Below are positions 1-8,909 of a stretch of DNA of 64,000 nucleotides, one piece after another; the stretch's first letter is position 1, and every line of letters begins with the position of its first letter. The translations under genes were made by a program, and so were the position numbers. Under the pieces are notes generated by a model that made no database searches, was not told where the DNA came from, and was given only the letters and a program-made list of their open reading frames with translations. The stretch lies in NCBI GenBank assembly GCA_029007035.1, contig JAQXHC010000035.1, forward strand, positions 40,062-104,061, read 5' to 3'. The stretch comes from Oscillospiraceae bacterium (GTDB lineage: Bacteria; Bacillota; Clostridia; Oscillospirales; Ruminococcaceae).

Positions 1-812
1 ATCGTAATTGAAAGCATTGCGCCGATCGTTGTAACCGAAGTTCTGATTGAACGTGTAAGCGACTGCGAACAGCCTGCATTTACAAGCTGTGAGATCGAAG
101 CCTTTGGAGTGAGCTTTTTGTTCTCACGGATTCTGTCGTAGATAACGATAGTGTTATTGATTGAATAGCCGAGAATCGTAAGGATTACGGCAACTGTATT
201 GGAACTGAACTCAAATCCGAAGATTATTGTCGCGGCAAACGCAACCAGAAGGTCGTTGAGCAGCGCGAGAACCGAGCAGAGACCTGCGGTCCAGCCGCCG
301 ATTTTTCTGAATCTGATTGCGATATAAAGAATAATCAGCACAGCTGCAAAAATTACGGCTACAATACATTTCAGGAAAAATTCAGTACCTGTTGTCGGAC
401 TTACGTCGTTGGAGTCATAAAGTGTAAGGTCGTTATCGGGGAATTTTTCCTGAAGCTTATCGGTAAGGTCAGTCTGTCTCTCAACGGTAAGTCCATTCTC
501 TGAGGTAAATGAAATTGTAAGCTCCTTAGCATCGGAATCAAGACTTTCGCCCGTTCTTATCGTGATGCTGTCGGTGATGATTTCGCCTGCCGCAGCCTTA
601 ACCGCGTTGGTATCGATGTCGCCTGTGTACTGGTAGGTTATCATCGTACCGCCTCTGAACTCAATAGCCACGCTGATTCCGCGCACGAGACAGCCGATAA
701 GCGTAACAGCGACAATTGCAGCAGTAATAATAAATATCATCATCTTCTTTGAGCAGAAGTTATATATCTTCTTTGCCGGAGCTGTATTTGCAGAATTATT
801 GTTCTTACTCAT
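1..812 (-). CDS. secF: Protein translocase subunit SecF, C-terminus missing at window edge
   Basis: SecF is the partner of SecD in the SecDF membrane complex, which uses the proton motive force to pull secreted proteins through SecYEG. The N-terminus reads MSKNNNSANTAPAKK and is followed by a first membrane helix. An IEFRGGTMITY motif matches the conserved FxGG region after helix 1, and a periplasmic domain follows. Membrane helices then resume, including the stretch near GYSINNTIVIYDRIRE, the most conserved SecF motif. The ATG overlaps the secD stop codon (ATGA), so the two genes are translationally coupled. The gene runs off the left edge, so only about 270 residues are present. The identity rests on these motifs and on the secD-secF order. 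Confidence 0.96.
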   Translation of the reverse strand, partial: MSKNNNSANTAPAKKIYNFCSKKMMIFIITAAIVAVTLIGCLVRGISVAIEFRGGTMITYQYTGDIDTNAVKAAAGEIITDSITIRTGESLDSDAKELTISFTSENGLTVERQTDLTDKLQEKFPDNDLTLYDSNDVSPTTGTEFFLKCIVAVIFAAVLIILYIAIRFRKIGGWTAGLCSVLALLNDLLVAFAATIIFGFEFSSNTVAVILTILGYSINNTIVIYDRIRENKKLTPKASISQLVNAGCSQSLTRSIRTSVTTIGAMLSIT

Positions 813-2221
813 TTCACGTCACCTCCGAAAAGCTTTCTGTTTTTGAAGCACTTGAACTTAGAAAGTGAAGTTACCATAAGTCTTGCGGCGAACACACCCA
901 TGACGAAGTTGAAGATAACGCCGGCGAGGAGAGTATATCCGAACGAATATACAACGCCCTCGGCAGTTGCGCCGAATGCCGCAAATATAGTGCTGTTGAG
1001 TATCTTTGAGAAGAAGCTTGTCGGAACGCCGAAAGCTCCCATAAGTACAATAGCAACGATAACGTTTGTGATGTTGCCGTCGAGGATAGCAGAGAACGCT
1101 TTCTTATATGCAACGTTGATACCCGATTCAAGGGACTTTCCGCTGCGAAGCTCCTCTTTCAGACGCTCGCCTGTTATGATATTTGCATCAACTCCCATAC
1201 CGACCGCAAGGATAATTCCGGCGATACCGGGAATTGTGAGAGTCGAGCTGTCCATGAAGCCGAACCAGCCGGAAACGGCTGCGATACTTCCTGCGATCTG
1301 ACCGATAATAGCAATAACGGCAACCATACCAGGAAGTTTGTAGAGGACGATCATGTAAATTGCAATTGCAGCAAGTGCAATAGCACCTGCAAGAAGAATT
1401 GCATTGAGCGAGCCTTCACCCATTGTAGGTGAAATGGTCTTGAAGCTCTTGGTTTCTATCTTGAGGGGAAGCGCACCTGAATTGATCTTGTCCGCAAGAT
1501 CCTGAGCATCGCTCATGGTCTCAAAGCTTCCTGAGATATAAGCCTCTCCGTCTGTAATAGCGTTATTTACGGTCGGAGCAGATATCATGATATTATCCAT
1601 CCAGATTGAAATAGGCGTTGAAGAACCTTTAAGCTCTGTAGTAGCCGCTGCGAATGCAGATTTTCCGCTATCGTTAAGAATCAGCTTTACCATATATTCG
1701 TATTGACCCTCGTCGTTTGGCATATTTACAGCCTGAGCCGACTGCACGTCCGCACCGCTGATTACGATTTCACCTGTAGGAACGGTTTCTTCATTCTCAT
1801 CGGTTTCGGAAGCTGTGCCTTTTCTGAATGTAAGCTCGGCAGTCTCGCCAAGCTCTTTAACAGCGGTCTCGGGGTCGAAATCAGTTTCACCTGCCTGCCA
1901 CGGGAATCGCACGATAATTCTGTCGCTGTCCTCGTCGCTGTAGACCTCACTGTCGTTAATGCCCTTGTTAACAAGTCTTGTTTTGATAGTTGCCGTAGCT
2001 GCATCGAGCTGTTCCTTTGTTGCGTCCACGTCATTCGCAGGACCGAAAGTTACATCGACGCCGCCCTGAATATCAATGCCGAGACGGATATCGTCAACGC
2101 CGTTGATAAGCGGCTTGCAGTTATCGCCGAACTGGTAGTCGAGACCAAGGACCGACGATACGGAAAACAGCAATATCAGGACAAGGACAATGAAGAATGT
2201 GGATTTTTTAGCCTTTTTCAC
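809..2221 (-). CDS. secD: Protein translocase subunit SecD
   Basis: SecD is the large subunit of the SecDF translocation motor. The predicted protein has 470 residues. It has an N-terminal membrane helix (FFIVLVLILLFSVSSVLG), a LGIDIQGGVDV motif (the family's D-L-x-GG signature), a large periplasmic P1 region, and a C-terminal helix bundle with VGMGVDANIITGERLKEE. I chose the GTG at 2221 because AGGAGG lies 7 bases upstream. A longer reading frame from 2296 would run through the promoter. SecF follows with a 4-base overlap. A stand-alone relative of the P1 region is encoded at 54285-55103. Confidence 0.97.
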   Translation of the reverse strand: MKKAKKSTFFIVLVLILLFSVSSVLGLDYQFGDNCKPLINGVDDIRLGIDIQGGVDVTFGPANDVDATKEQLDAATATIKTRLVNKGINDSEVYSDEDSDRIIVRFPWQAGETDFDPETAVKELGETAELTFRKGTASETDENEETVPTGEIVISGADVQSAQAVNMPNDEGQYEYMVKLILNDSGKSAFAAATTELKGSSTPISIWMDNIMISAPTVNNAITDGEAYISGSFETMSDAQDLADKINSGALPLKIETKSFKTISPTMGEGSLNAILLAGAIALAAIAIYMIVLYKLPGMVAVIAIIGQIAGSIAAVSGWFGFMDSSTLTIPGIAGIILAVGMGVDANIITGERLKEELRSGKSLESGINVAYKKAFSAILDGNITNVIVAIVLMGAFGVPTSFFSKILNSTIFAAFGATAEGVVYSFGYTLLAGVIFNFVMGVFAARLMVTSLSKFKCFKNRKLFGGDVK

Positions 2222-2267
2222 GTTCAAGCCTCCTAATGATTTTAGTGTCACACTGACAATTATATTT

Positions 2268-2296
2268 ATTATATTACAATCTTGCAAAAAAGTCAA
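2268..2296 (-). promoter_or_regulatory. Promoter of secDF
   Basis: On the minus strand TTGACT (2291-2296) and TATAAT (2268-2273) are separated by 17 bases, about 45 bases before the GTG start of secD. This is a housekeeping sigma-type promoter read directly from the sequence. Confidence 0.75.
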
Positions 2297-2414
2297 GCAG
2301 TATACAGAGAAAATACAAAAATTTTTTGTATATAAGGCGGTTATTGTGTGTGTTGTACTGTGCCGGCTGTGTTTAAAACCGTTCTTTCAGTACCGCCGCA
2401 GCTCTGCAATTATC

Positions 2415-2443
2415 TTGACATACACGAATTTATGCGATATAAT
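2415..2443 (+). promoter_or_regulatory. Promoter of zinc-ribbon/HAD-like gene pair
   Basis: A perfect consensus promoter: TTGACA (2415-2420), a 17-base spacer and TATAAT (2438-2443). It is 32 bases before the ATG at 2476, with GGAGG in between. Confidence 0.85.
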
Positions 2444-2475
2444 ATAGTTACACTATTATATTGGAGGAATTTTTC

Positions 2476-3762
2476 ATGAAATGTCAATTCTGCGGATATG
2501 AATCCGATGAAAGCTCGAGATTCTGTGTTAAATGCGGTAAGTCCCTCTCGGAAGCCATATCAGATACCGCTGAAACAACCAAATCAGAATCAGATAATTC
2601 CAAAACAGCCGAGCCGGCGGTCAGCGATGCCGTAACAGCCGAACCAGAAGCGATTACTCCGGAATCAGTGGATAATCCTGCTGAAGATACAGCTGATTCA
2701 GCGCCCGGTGATAATGCCCCTGAGTCTTCTGCTCCTGAAAAAACTGCCGAAGAAATACCGTCATTCGAATTAAACGGTCAGTCCGGATATTCCTCTGCTC
2801 CGAATCCTGAATTTACCGACGAATATATTCCCGACGAGCCTCAGCCTGTTGAAGTAATCCGTCCGTCAAAACCATCGGGCGGACGCATATTCGCATCAGT
2901 GCTTATATCGATACTCGCGGTAATAGTACTTACTCTGTTCAATGTGCTTCTCCCTGCACGGCTCGGTCTTTGCAGAGACGCCGCAGCTAAATCCGTTAAA
3001 TCGATTGATACGGGCGATCTTCTCGAAACACGCATTGACAGTGACAAAACCGTTTCTGACTACATATTTGAGAATGTTCAGCCGTCGTTCATTGAAAATG
3101 TCGGCGCAGAACAGGACGATATTGACGAATTTATTGAAGAATCGGAAATCATCGATTTTGCTTCCGGTCATATCTCAAATTATGCAGGCTACCTCATCGA
3201 CGGCTCCGTAACCAAGGATCCCGCCATCGAAACCGACGATATTATGGACTTTATCCATGACAGCGACGATGTATTCGAGGATGTTTTCGACTATAAACTG
3301 ACGAAGAAGGACTATTCCGATTTTGAAAACTCTCTCAGCGACCTCAACATTGACGATAAACTCTCGCTTGATTACTGGAGCGATGAAATTGATTTCAACC
3401 TCGGAACGGTTCACTTCGCTTTCTCGTTTATAACAATAGGTATTCTTTTCGCACTTGCAGTTGTTATCTGTATCTGGATTGCGATTATTCTCGGCAAGCA
3501 CGCTTCAGCGATTTTCGGATTCTTCGGAACGATTACAGTAATCGGCGGCTGCCTTATACTTATTCCGTCGCTTATCGGACTTTTCATGTCGCTGTTCGTA
3601 ACTCCGGAAGAAACTCTCGCCTATATCACGCTGAAATTCGCATATCCTGTTACGCTCTTCGGTGCGGCTACAGGAGCGGCTGAGCTTGTTATCGGAATAA
3701 TCTTCCTTCTCATCAAAAAATTCATAAGAAAAAGAGCGGCAAAAAAACTTGCTGCAAACTAA
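2476..3762 (+). CDS. Zinc-ribbon membrane protein of unknown function
   Basis: The 428-residue protein begins with a short zinc ribbon, CQFCGYE followed by FCVKCGKSL (two CxxC pairs, residues 3-23). An acidic, Pro/Glu/Ala-rich linker of about 110 residues follows. One membrane helix lies near residue 145 (IFASVLISILAVIVLTLF), then an acidic domain rich in Asp and Ile of about 150 residues. Three C-terminal membrane helices end in a basic tail (KKFIRKRAAKK). The ATG at 2476 is preferred over the upstream TTG because GGAGG sits just before it. The layout suggests a cytosolic zinc finger tethered to the membrane with an extracytoplasmic middle domain. It is 3 bases from the following gene, so probably co-transcribed. 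The function is unknown. Confidence 0.85.
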   Translation: MKCQFCGYESDESSRFCVKCGKSLSEAISDTAETTKSESDNSKTAEPAVSDAVTAEPEAITPESVDNPAEDTADSAPGDNAPESSAPEKTAEEIPSFELNGQSGYSSAPNPEFTDEYIPDEPQPVEVIRPSKPSGGRIFASVLISILAVIVLTLFNVLLPARLGLCRDAAAKSVKSIDTGDLLETRIDSDKTVSDYIFENVQPSFIENVGAEQDDIDEFIEESEIIDFASGHISNYAGYLIDGSVTKDPAIETDDIMDFIHDSDDVFEDVFDYKLTKKDYSDFENSLSDLNIDDKLSLDYWSDEIDFNLGTVHFAFSFITIGILFALAVVICIWIAIILGKHASAIFGFFGTITVIGGCLILIPSLIGLFMSLFVTPEETLAYITLKFAYPVTLFGAATGAAELVIGIIFLLIKKFIRKRAAKKLAAN

Positions 3763-3765
3763 GCC

Positions 3766-5076
3766 ATGAAAAATATCAGAGATCTTAAACGACCGCTCAA
3801 CACCGAGCAGACGCATCTTCTCGAATCAATGAAATCAAAAATCGAAGCTGACGGCATAAATACCGTCAGCTTTGAAATGTTTGAAATGCTTGTTGTCCGC
3901 CCGCTGTTTGACAAACTTGATACGGCTTTTTTCATGGAACGCGAGTTCGGGAATTTCTATGTCGGAAAGCAGTCCTTTTACGAGATTCGCTGCGAAGCCG
4001 AGGAATATGTCCGCAAAAGAGCCGACCGAAAAAAGAAATGCCCCACTATCGAGGATATTTATTCACGCATTGAAAAAACCGCAAAGCTCAGTCCGTCCGG
4101 CATAGAGAAGCTTATGAAGCGGGAATGCAGTCTGAAAGAATTTTTCTGCTTTCCCCGAAGCTCGGGATACGAGCTTTACAGCACAGCAAAAAAACTCGGA
4201 CGAAAAATCATCATCACCGCCGACACCTGCCTGCCGCGGCGAACGGTTGAGAAAATTCTCGAGAACTGCGGATATACCGGCTACGACGCACTTTACATCA
4301 CCGGAGACTGCGGTGCGGCAAAGCTGCCCGACGGCGAGCTTTTCAGTAAAATAAGCTCGGAAATGAAACTCGTTCCGTCGAAAACTCTCCACTTCGGCTG
4401 CACATTTGACGCCGATACGGAGGCGCCCATAAAGCAGGGCTGGAAGTCAATGCTCGTCCCCTCCTGCCGTGACCGGCTGGTTAAATCGGGACGTATCTGC
4501 GGATATATTCAAAAGCAGCTGTTTTACGATTTTGCATCGGAAAAACACCTTGCGCTTCGATGCATACTTGCTCTTTACGCTGTTTATGCGTTTGATTATC
4601 CTCAGAGCAAGGTTCCCCACAGCGATTTCTGCGGCGACTGCTATATGATGGGTTTTCTCATTCTCGGCGCGCTGAGCTGCCATAAGGATTACATTGCCGA
4701 AAGCAAGACGGATATTGACGTTCTTTCCGCTCTCGGTAAAAATTCATCTGCTGCGGACGGAAAAAATGATTTTATCACTCTGTTCGATGGAATTTTCGGT
4801 GATACGCTTGAAAAATTCGGCTTCGGTGAATGTGATCTCCCGCTGAAATTTCTTGCCTGTCACGGCGCTGTCGGCGACAGAATGAATCTCGATAAACAGC
4901 TTTCTCCCATAGATTCCGCAGAATGGGGTGCTGCTGTCACCGAACCGGAGCTTGCTCCGGTATTCACCAAGGCGCGTGAACGGAATTTCGGTGAAAAGCT
5001 CGTTGACAGAATGTTCCCCCCGAACACTAAGGTCCGTAAGATCCTTGACAGGATCATGGCTAAAATTCATCTTTAA
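3766..5076 (+). CDS. HAD-superfamily-like protein with degenerate active site
   Basis: The 436-residue protein resembles the predicted HAD hydrolases often found with glycosyltransferases (COG5610-like). Residues 33-50 (VSFEMFEMLVVRPLFDK) align with the motif I pattern SFDIFDTLxxRP of that group, but both aspartates are replaced by glutamate. IIITADTCLPRRTVEKIL matches motif II (normally ISDMYLP). HFGCTFDADTEAP occupies the place of the usual HIGDN motif, with GD changed to GC. The fold is therefore recognisable but the nucleophile and acid positions are altered, so phosphatase activity is doubtful. The C-terminal half is unassigned. The gene follows the zinc-ribbon membrane gene by 3 bases, with no obvious separate promoter. 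The family assignment is my pattern-based inference. Confidence 0.7.
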   Translation: MKNIRDLKRPLNTEQTHLLESMKSKIEADGINTVSFEMFEMLVVRPLFDKLDTAFFMEREFGNFYVGKQSFYEIRCEAEEYVRKRADRKKKCPTIEDIYSRIEKTAKLSPSGIEKLMKRECSLKEFFCFPRSSGYELYSTAKKLGRKIIITADTCLPRRTVEKILENCGYTGYDALYITGDCGAAKLPDGELFSKISSEMKLVPSKTLHFGCTFDADTEAPIKQGWKSMLVPSCRDRLVKSGRICGYIQKQLFYDFASEKHLALRCILALYAVYAFDYPQSKVPHSDFCGDCYMMGFLILGALSCHKDYIAESKTDIDVLSALGKNSSAADGKNDFITLFDGIFGDTLEKFGFGECDLPLKFLACHGAVGDRMNLDKQLSPIDSAEWGAAVTEPELAPVFTKARERNFGEKLVDRMFPPNTKVRKILDRIMAKIHL

Positions 5077-5095
5077 GCAACACCTTTAAAGATTG

Positions 5096-5114
5096 TCCGG
5101 CAGATTCACTGCCG
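5096..5114 (+). terminator. Hairpin after HAD-like gene
   Basis: CCGGCAG, a short loop, then CTGCCGG forms a 7-bp stem about 20 bases after the stop codon. It is followed by an A/T-rich stretch rather than a clean T-run, so termination is plausible but weak. Confidence 0.4.
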
Positions 5115-5129
5115 GATTATATAAAAATT

Positions 5130-5156
5130 CCGCAGGCAGGCTGTCGCCTGTCAAGG
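5130..5156 (+). repeat. 27-bp dispersed repeat, copy 1
   Basis: This segment matches 62014-62040 at 24 of 27 positions, and a GCAG follows at the same 9-base distance in both. It sits between the HAD-like gene and spo0A. The second copy lies inside the MITE-like element at 61949-62104, so this may be a decayed relative. Confidence 0.5.
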
Positions 5157-5308
5157 AGTTTTTGCGCAGTGCTGCCTTTAATGTAATATGCTTCTGAATG
5201 ATATAATATAATAGACCGAAGAACTCCGAATGTTCGACAATACACAGGGGTCTGGCACGAATAGACATATTTTCGCCTGAAAGTGAAAATATCCGTCAAA
5301 ATACGCTG

Positions 5309-5338
5309 TTGCCTTTGACTGATTATCTGTGATATAAT
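5309..5338 (+). promoter_or_regulatory. Probable promoter of spo0A
   Basis: TATAAT (5333-5338) lies 30 bases before the ATG. TTGCCT (5309-5314) sits 18 bases upstream of it. A better -35 hexamer, TTGACT, is too close. A non-housekeeping sigma factor could also be involved. AAAGGAGG lies just before the start. Confidence 0.5.
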
Positions 5339-5368
5339 TGAATCGTAGAACAAAGGAGGTCTAAAAAA

Positions 5369-6124
5369 ATGAACAAAAAAATAAAAGTACTTATCGGCGA
5401 TGATTCTGCGGAAAACGGGGTCAGCATAGCAAATAAGCTGAGAGAAAGAGGAATGTATGCATATACAAGACGCAGAGACGTCACAGTAATCCTCGATTCT
5501 ATCAGGAACGACCCGCCGGATATTGCAGTGCTCGACGTTACAGCTCAGAACGGCGACGCGGTTTCTATTATGAAACGCGCCCGCGAACTGGGAGTCAATG
5601 TGCCTGCTTTTATCATTACTTCCGCATACGACAATGAGTTCGTGGAAAATCAGGTCATGGAAAACGGTGCTTCCAGATTTATGCTGAAGCCTTATGCCGC
5701 CGAAGACCTGTGCAGAGCCATTAACTCTATTCTCGGCGATAAGGCTGACAGCTTCAGCGATGATATGGAGATCGTGGTAACCGACATCATTCATCAGCTC
5801 GGAGTTCCTGCTCATATCAAGGGCTATCACTATCTGAGAACTGCAATTCTCCATTCAATCGAGGACAAAACGCTCCTCGAAAGCGTTACGAAGCTCCTTT
5901 ACCCCACCGTTGCAGGCATCTATGATACGACCTCTTCAAGGGTAGAGCGCGCTATCCGTCACGCTATCGAGATTGCATGGGACAGAGGCAATGTTGATAC
6001 GCTCAATTCGTTTTTCGGCTACACCGTGGACATCAGCAAGGGAAAGCCGACCAATTCGGAATTTATCGCACTTATAACCGATAAGCTCCGTCTGCGCTAC
6101 AAAACCGCCCTCCGCCGCGCGTAA
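5369..6124 (+). CDS. spo0A: Stage 0 sporulation protein A (Spo0A)
   Basis: Spo0A is the response regulator that commits Clostridia and Bacilli to sporulation and other stationary-phase programmes. It is 251 residues long, slightly shorter than typical. The receiver domain (1-125) has the acidic pair D11-D12 (LIGDDSAEN), the phospho-acceptor D56 (IAVLDVT), Ser/Thr in IITSA and Lys in MLKPY. After a short linker, the DNA-binding domain carries [28 protein letters not shown] and the recognition-helix sequence [18 protein letters not shown], diagnostic for Spo0A rather than other response regulators. It is monocistronic, with its own promoter and an AAAGGAGG site. Many Ruminococcus are regarded as non-sporulating, so its output here is open. 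Confidence 0.96.
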   Translation: MNKKIKVLIGDDSAENGVSIANKLRERGMYAYTRRRDVTVILDSIRNDPPDIAVLDVTAQNGDAVSIMKRARELGVNVPAFIITSAYDNEFVENQVMENGASRFMLKPYAAEDLCRAINSILGDKADSFSDDMEIVVTDIIHQLGVPAHIKGYHYLRTAILHSIEDKTLLESVTKLLYPTVAGIYDTTSSRVERAIRHAIEIAWDRGNVDTLNSFFGYTVDISKGKPTNSEFIALITDKLRLRYKTALRRA

Positions 6125-6197
6125 AGCAGAAACGGGTCAACGCTGTTCGGCGGATCATTTCAGCGGATGGTAATAAATGATTAATAGGAGGATTTTT

Positions 6198-6710
6198 ATG
6201 TCATTCAAAAAAGTTGATTTATCAGAGCTCAGCATCAATCCGTTTAACCTTATCGGTAAGCAATGGATGCTCCTGACAGGCGGAAATATGGAAAATTTCA
6301 ACACCATGACCGCTTCATGGGGACAGCTTGGCGTGCTCTGGAACAAAAACGTTCTTACCTGCTATATCCGTCCGAACCGTTACACCTATGAATTTGTTGA
6401 AAACGGAGACTTCTTCACCGCGTCATTCTTCGGCGAAGAATACCGCGAAGCTCTGAAATTCTGCGGAGCTCACTCCGGCAGAGACTGCGATAAAGCTAAG
6501 GAGGCAGGCATTACTCCGGCTGAATTCGACGGAAGCGTCGGATTTGAAGAAGCTCAGCTGGTTCTTGTGTGCAAAAAGCTCTATTCGGGAGGAATCCGCG
6601 AGGACGCGTTCCTTACCGACGACGGACTTTACGCGAAGTTCTATGGCTCAGATCCGCTCCACAAGGCTTATATCGCAGAAATCACCGCCGCATACATAAG
6701 GCAGGATTAA
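6198..6710 (+). CDS. Flavin reductase family protein (FMN-binding split barrel)
   Basis: The 170-residue protein has the flavin reductase-like split-barrel pattern. NTMTASWGQLGVLWNKNV is the FMN-phosphate-binding region and is followed by YIRPNRYTYEFVENGDFF. These proteins bind FMN and reduce flavins or act as small flavin oxidoreductases. The electron donor and partner cannot be told from sequence. The ATG at 6198 follows AGGAGG by 6 bases. The longer frame from 6177 has no good ribosome site. A strong terminator follows at 6795. Confidence 0.85.
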   Translation: MSFKKVDLSELSINPFNLIGKQWMLLTGGNMENFNTMTASWGQLGVLWNKNVLTCYIRPNRYTYEFVENGDFFTASFFGEEYREALKFCGAHSGRDCDKAKEAGITPAEFDGSVGFEEAQLVLVCKKLYSGGIREDAFLTDDGLYAKFYGSDPLHKAYIAEITAAYIRQD

Positions 6711-6794
6711 GACTGCACCGTACAAAGCATTCTGTCCGGTATTGCCTTATCCCCTGTCTTCACAAGCAAATGCACACGTTTTTTACTGCGGTCC

Positions 6795-6830
6795 AAAAAC
6801 GTCCGGAACACACATTCCGGACGTTTTTTT
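6795..6830 (+). terminator. Terminator after flavin reductase gene
   Basis: AAAAACGTCCGGAA pairs with TTCCGGACGTTTTT (14 bp) around a 6-base loop and runs into seven T residues. This is a textbook intrinsic terminator that also works on the opposite strand. Confidence 0.9.
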
Positions 6831-7073
6831 GAACTGTTGAACCGTTATGGAATCAAACGATTTATTTCCGCATATAATGAGATATGGCGACCCCTAAGAA
6901 ACGTTTTTCAGAAGCAGTAATCCGACTGCGCACCGAATATCAGCATCTGATTTTTGTCGGAGTTTTGTGCGATTTATGCGTAATATTACGGAAAAACGGA
7001 AATCGGCTCTGCTGCAGGAGAGTCAGCGGTCTTAGATGTCACCATATACCATATTTTCGAAAGGAGTACTTAT
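6831..7073 (+). promoter_or_regulatory. Leader region of asnB
   Basis: These 243 bases hold no convincing gene. A TATAAT at 6873-6878 is the best -10 candidate but has no good -35 hexamer 17 bases upstream. That would give a leader of roughly 190 bases. An AAAGGAG ribosome site sits just before the asnB ATG. I could not fold the leader into a known riboswitch or T-box. Confidence 0.35.
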
Positions 7074-8903
7074 ATGTGCGGAATAGCAGGGGCTGTCAGC
7101 TTCATTGAAGATATGCGCGAGGATATGAAAATCTACGAGAATATGCAGCGAGCCATGCTCAGACGAGGACCTGACCAGCGCGGTATCATTCTTACCCGCG
7201 AAGCAGCAATGATTCACACCCGTCTTGCAGTCATCGACATAAACGGAGGCAGACAGCCGATGACTTTTACCGACGGAGACAGAACATATACCATAGTCTA
7301 TAACGGCGAGCTCTATAATACAGCCGAAATCCGCCGCGAGCTGGAGGATGATTTTGAATTTGCCACTTCCTCCGATACCGAAGTTGTACTGAAAAGCTAT
7401 GTAAAATGGGGCGCGGACTGCGTTGACAAATTCAACGGAATTTTCGCATTCGCTGTGTATGACGAATACAGCCGCAGACTTTTTCTTGCCCGTGACAGAA
7501 TCGGCGTAAAGCCGCTGTTTTTCTACAGAGCAAAGGACAGACTTATTTTCGGTTCAGAAATCCCCGTTCTGCTCGAACACCCGATGATTCCCCATGAAAT
7601 CGACGAGATATCGGCGGCGGAGCTTATTCTTACCGCTCCCGGCAGAACTCCCGGATGCGGAGTCATAAAGGGAATCGAGGAAGTGAAGCCCGGCTGGTGC
7701 GGATTCTATTCGCAGGACGGACTGAAGCTCCGCGAATACTGGCGGCTTAAAGCCTGCGAGCTTGACGAAACCTTTGAACAGACCACCGAGCACGTCCGGG
7801 AGCTTCTTATCGATTCTATCCGACGGCAGCTCGTATCGGATGTTCCCGTCTGCACATTCTTGTCGGGAGGTCTTGATTCAAGCCTTATTTCATCGGTTGC
7901 GGCGAGCGAGATGAAGAAAAACGGCAAAATCCTTGATACATTTTCCGTGGACTACCTCGACAATGATAAGTATTTCAGGAAAAGTCATTTCCAGCCTGAC
8001 AGTGACCCCGAATATATCCGCTGTATGGCTGAATATCTTGGCACGAATCATCACTGGACAATTGTTGATACATCACAGCTTGTGCCTGCACTCTATGAAG
8101 CGGTGGAAGCAAGAGGACTTCCCGGTATGGCGGATGTTGACGCGTCACTGCTCATTTTTTGCAGGGAAATAAAGAAATACGGCACTGTCGCACTTTCGGG
8201 AGAATGCGCCGATGAACTTTTCGGCGGCTATCCGTGGTTCCGTGACAAGGACATACGCATGACCGACGGTTTCCCGTGGGCACAGAGCACCTCCTACCGC
8301 AAACGCTTTCTAAACAGCTATTATGCCGGAAAAATCAATGCCGAAGAATATATCCACGATGCTTACAGAGCTACCGCCGATTATGCAATGAAGCTTCCCG
8401 GAGACAGCGCCCTTGAATACAGAATGCGTGAAATGACTCAGCTTAATTTCACATGGTTCATGCAGACGCTTCTCGACCGCAAGGACAGGATGAGTATGTA
8501 CAGCGGTCTTGAAGTGAGAGTTCCTTTCTGCGACTACAGAATTGCCGAATATATGTACAATGTAAAATGGGAGTATAAAGACTACATGGGCAGGGAAAAA
8601 GGACTCCTCCGCGAAGCGATGAAAGACTGGCTTCCCGAAAAAGTCCTTATGCGCAAAAAAAGTCCTTACCCGAAGACTCATAATCCCGATTTCCTTGAAG
8701 CAGTTACTGCCGAGCTGAGAAATATTCTCGATAACGACAGCGCTGTACTCGCCCAGCTGGTAAGCATATCCCAGCTTGAAAAGCTTGTCCGACATGAGGA
8801 CGATGTTCAGTGGTACGGTCAGCTCATGAAGCTCCCGCAGACGATCGCGTTCTTCATTCAGCTCTATCACTGGCTGAAGAAATATAAAATCAAAGCCGTA
8901 TAA
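7074..8903 (+). CDS. asnB: Asparagine synthase (glutamine-hydrolysing)
   Basis: The enzyme converts aspartate, glutamine and ATP to asparagine. The 609-residue protein starts MCGIAGA, placing the catalytic Cys2 directly after the initiator methionine. RRGPDQRG and YNGELYN belong to the N-terminal glutamine amidotransferase domain. The synthetase domain has the pyrophosphate loop FLSGGLDSSLISS (residues ~262-274) and SGECADELFGGYPW. Length and motif order match the AsnB family. AAAGGAG precedes the ATG. The gene appears monocistronic, with a two-tier hairpin downstream. Confidence 0.96.
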   Translation: MCGIAGAVSFIEDMREDMKIYENMQRAMLRRGPDQRGIILTREAAMIHTRLAVIDINGGRQPMTFTDGDRTYTIVYNGELYNTAEIRRELEDDFEFATSSDTEVVLKSYVKWGADCVDKFNGIFAFAVYDEYSRRLFLARDRIGVKPLFFYRAKDRLIFGSEIPVLLEHPMIPHEIDEISAAELILTAPGRTPGCGVIKGIEEVKPGWCGFYSQDGLKLREYWRLKACELDETFEQTTEHVRELLIDSIRRQLVSDVPVCTFLSGGLDSSLISSVAASEMKKNGKILDTFSVDYLDNDKYFRKSHFQPDSDPEYIRCMAEYLGTNHHWTIVDTSQLVPALYEAVEARGLPGMADVDASLLIFCREIKKYGTVALSGECADELFGGYPWFRDKDIRMTDGFPWAQSTSYRKRFLNSYYAGKINAEEYIHDAYRATADYAMKLPGDSALEYRMREMTQLNFTWFMQTLLDRKDRMSMYSGLEVRVPFCDYRIAEYMYNVKWEYKDYMGREKGLLREAMKDWLPEKVLMRKKSPYPKTHNPDFLEAVTAELRNILDNDSAVLAQLVSISQLEKLVRHEDDVQWYGQLMKLPQTIAFFIQLYHWLKKYKIKAV

Positions 8904-8909
8904 CGAACG

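Noticed and set aside
2222..2296. N-terminal extension of SecD from 2296
   Set aside because: It would translate the promoter, and AGGAGG points to the GTG at 2221.
5041..5056. Palindrome containing CCTTGACAGG near the HAD-like gene end
   Set aside because: It lies inside coding sequence, and only 10 bases match the reverse of the repeat core, which can arise by chance.
5369..6124. Generic or ANTAR-type response regulator
   Set aside because: The C-terminal recognition-helix sequence [15 protein letters not shown] is specific for Spo0A.
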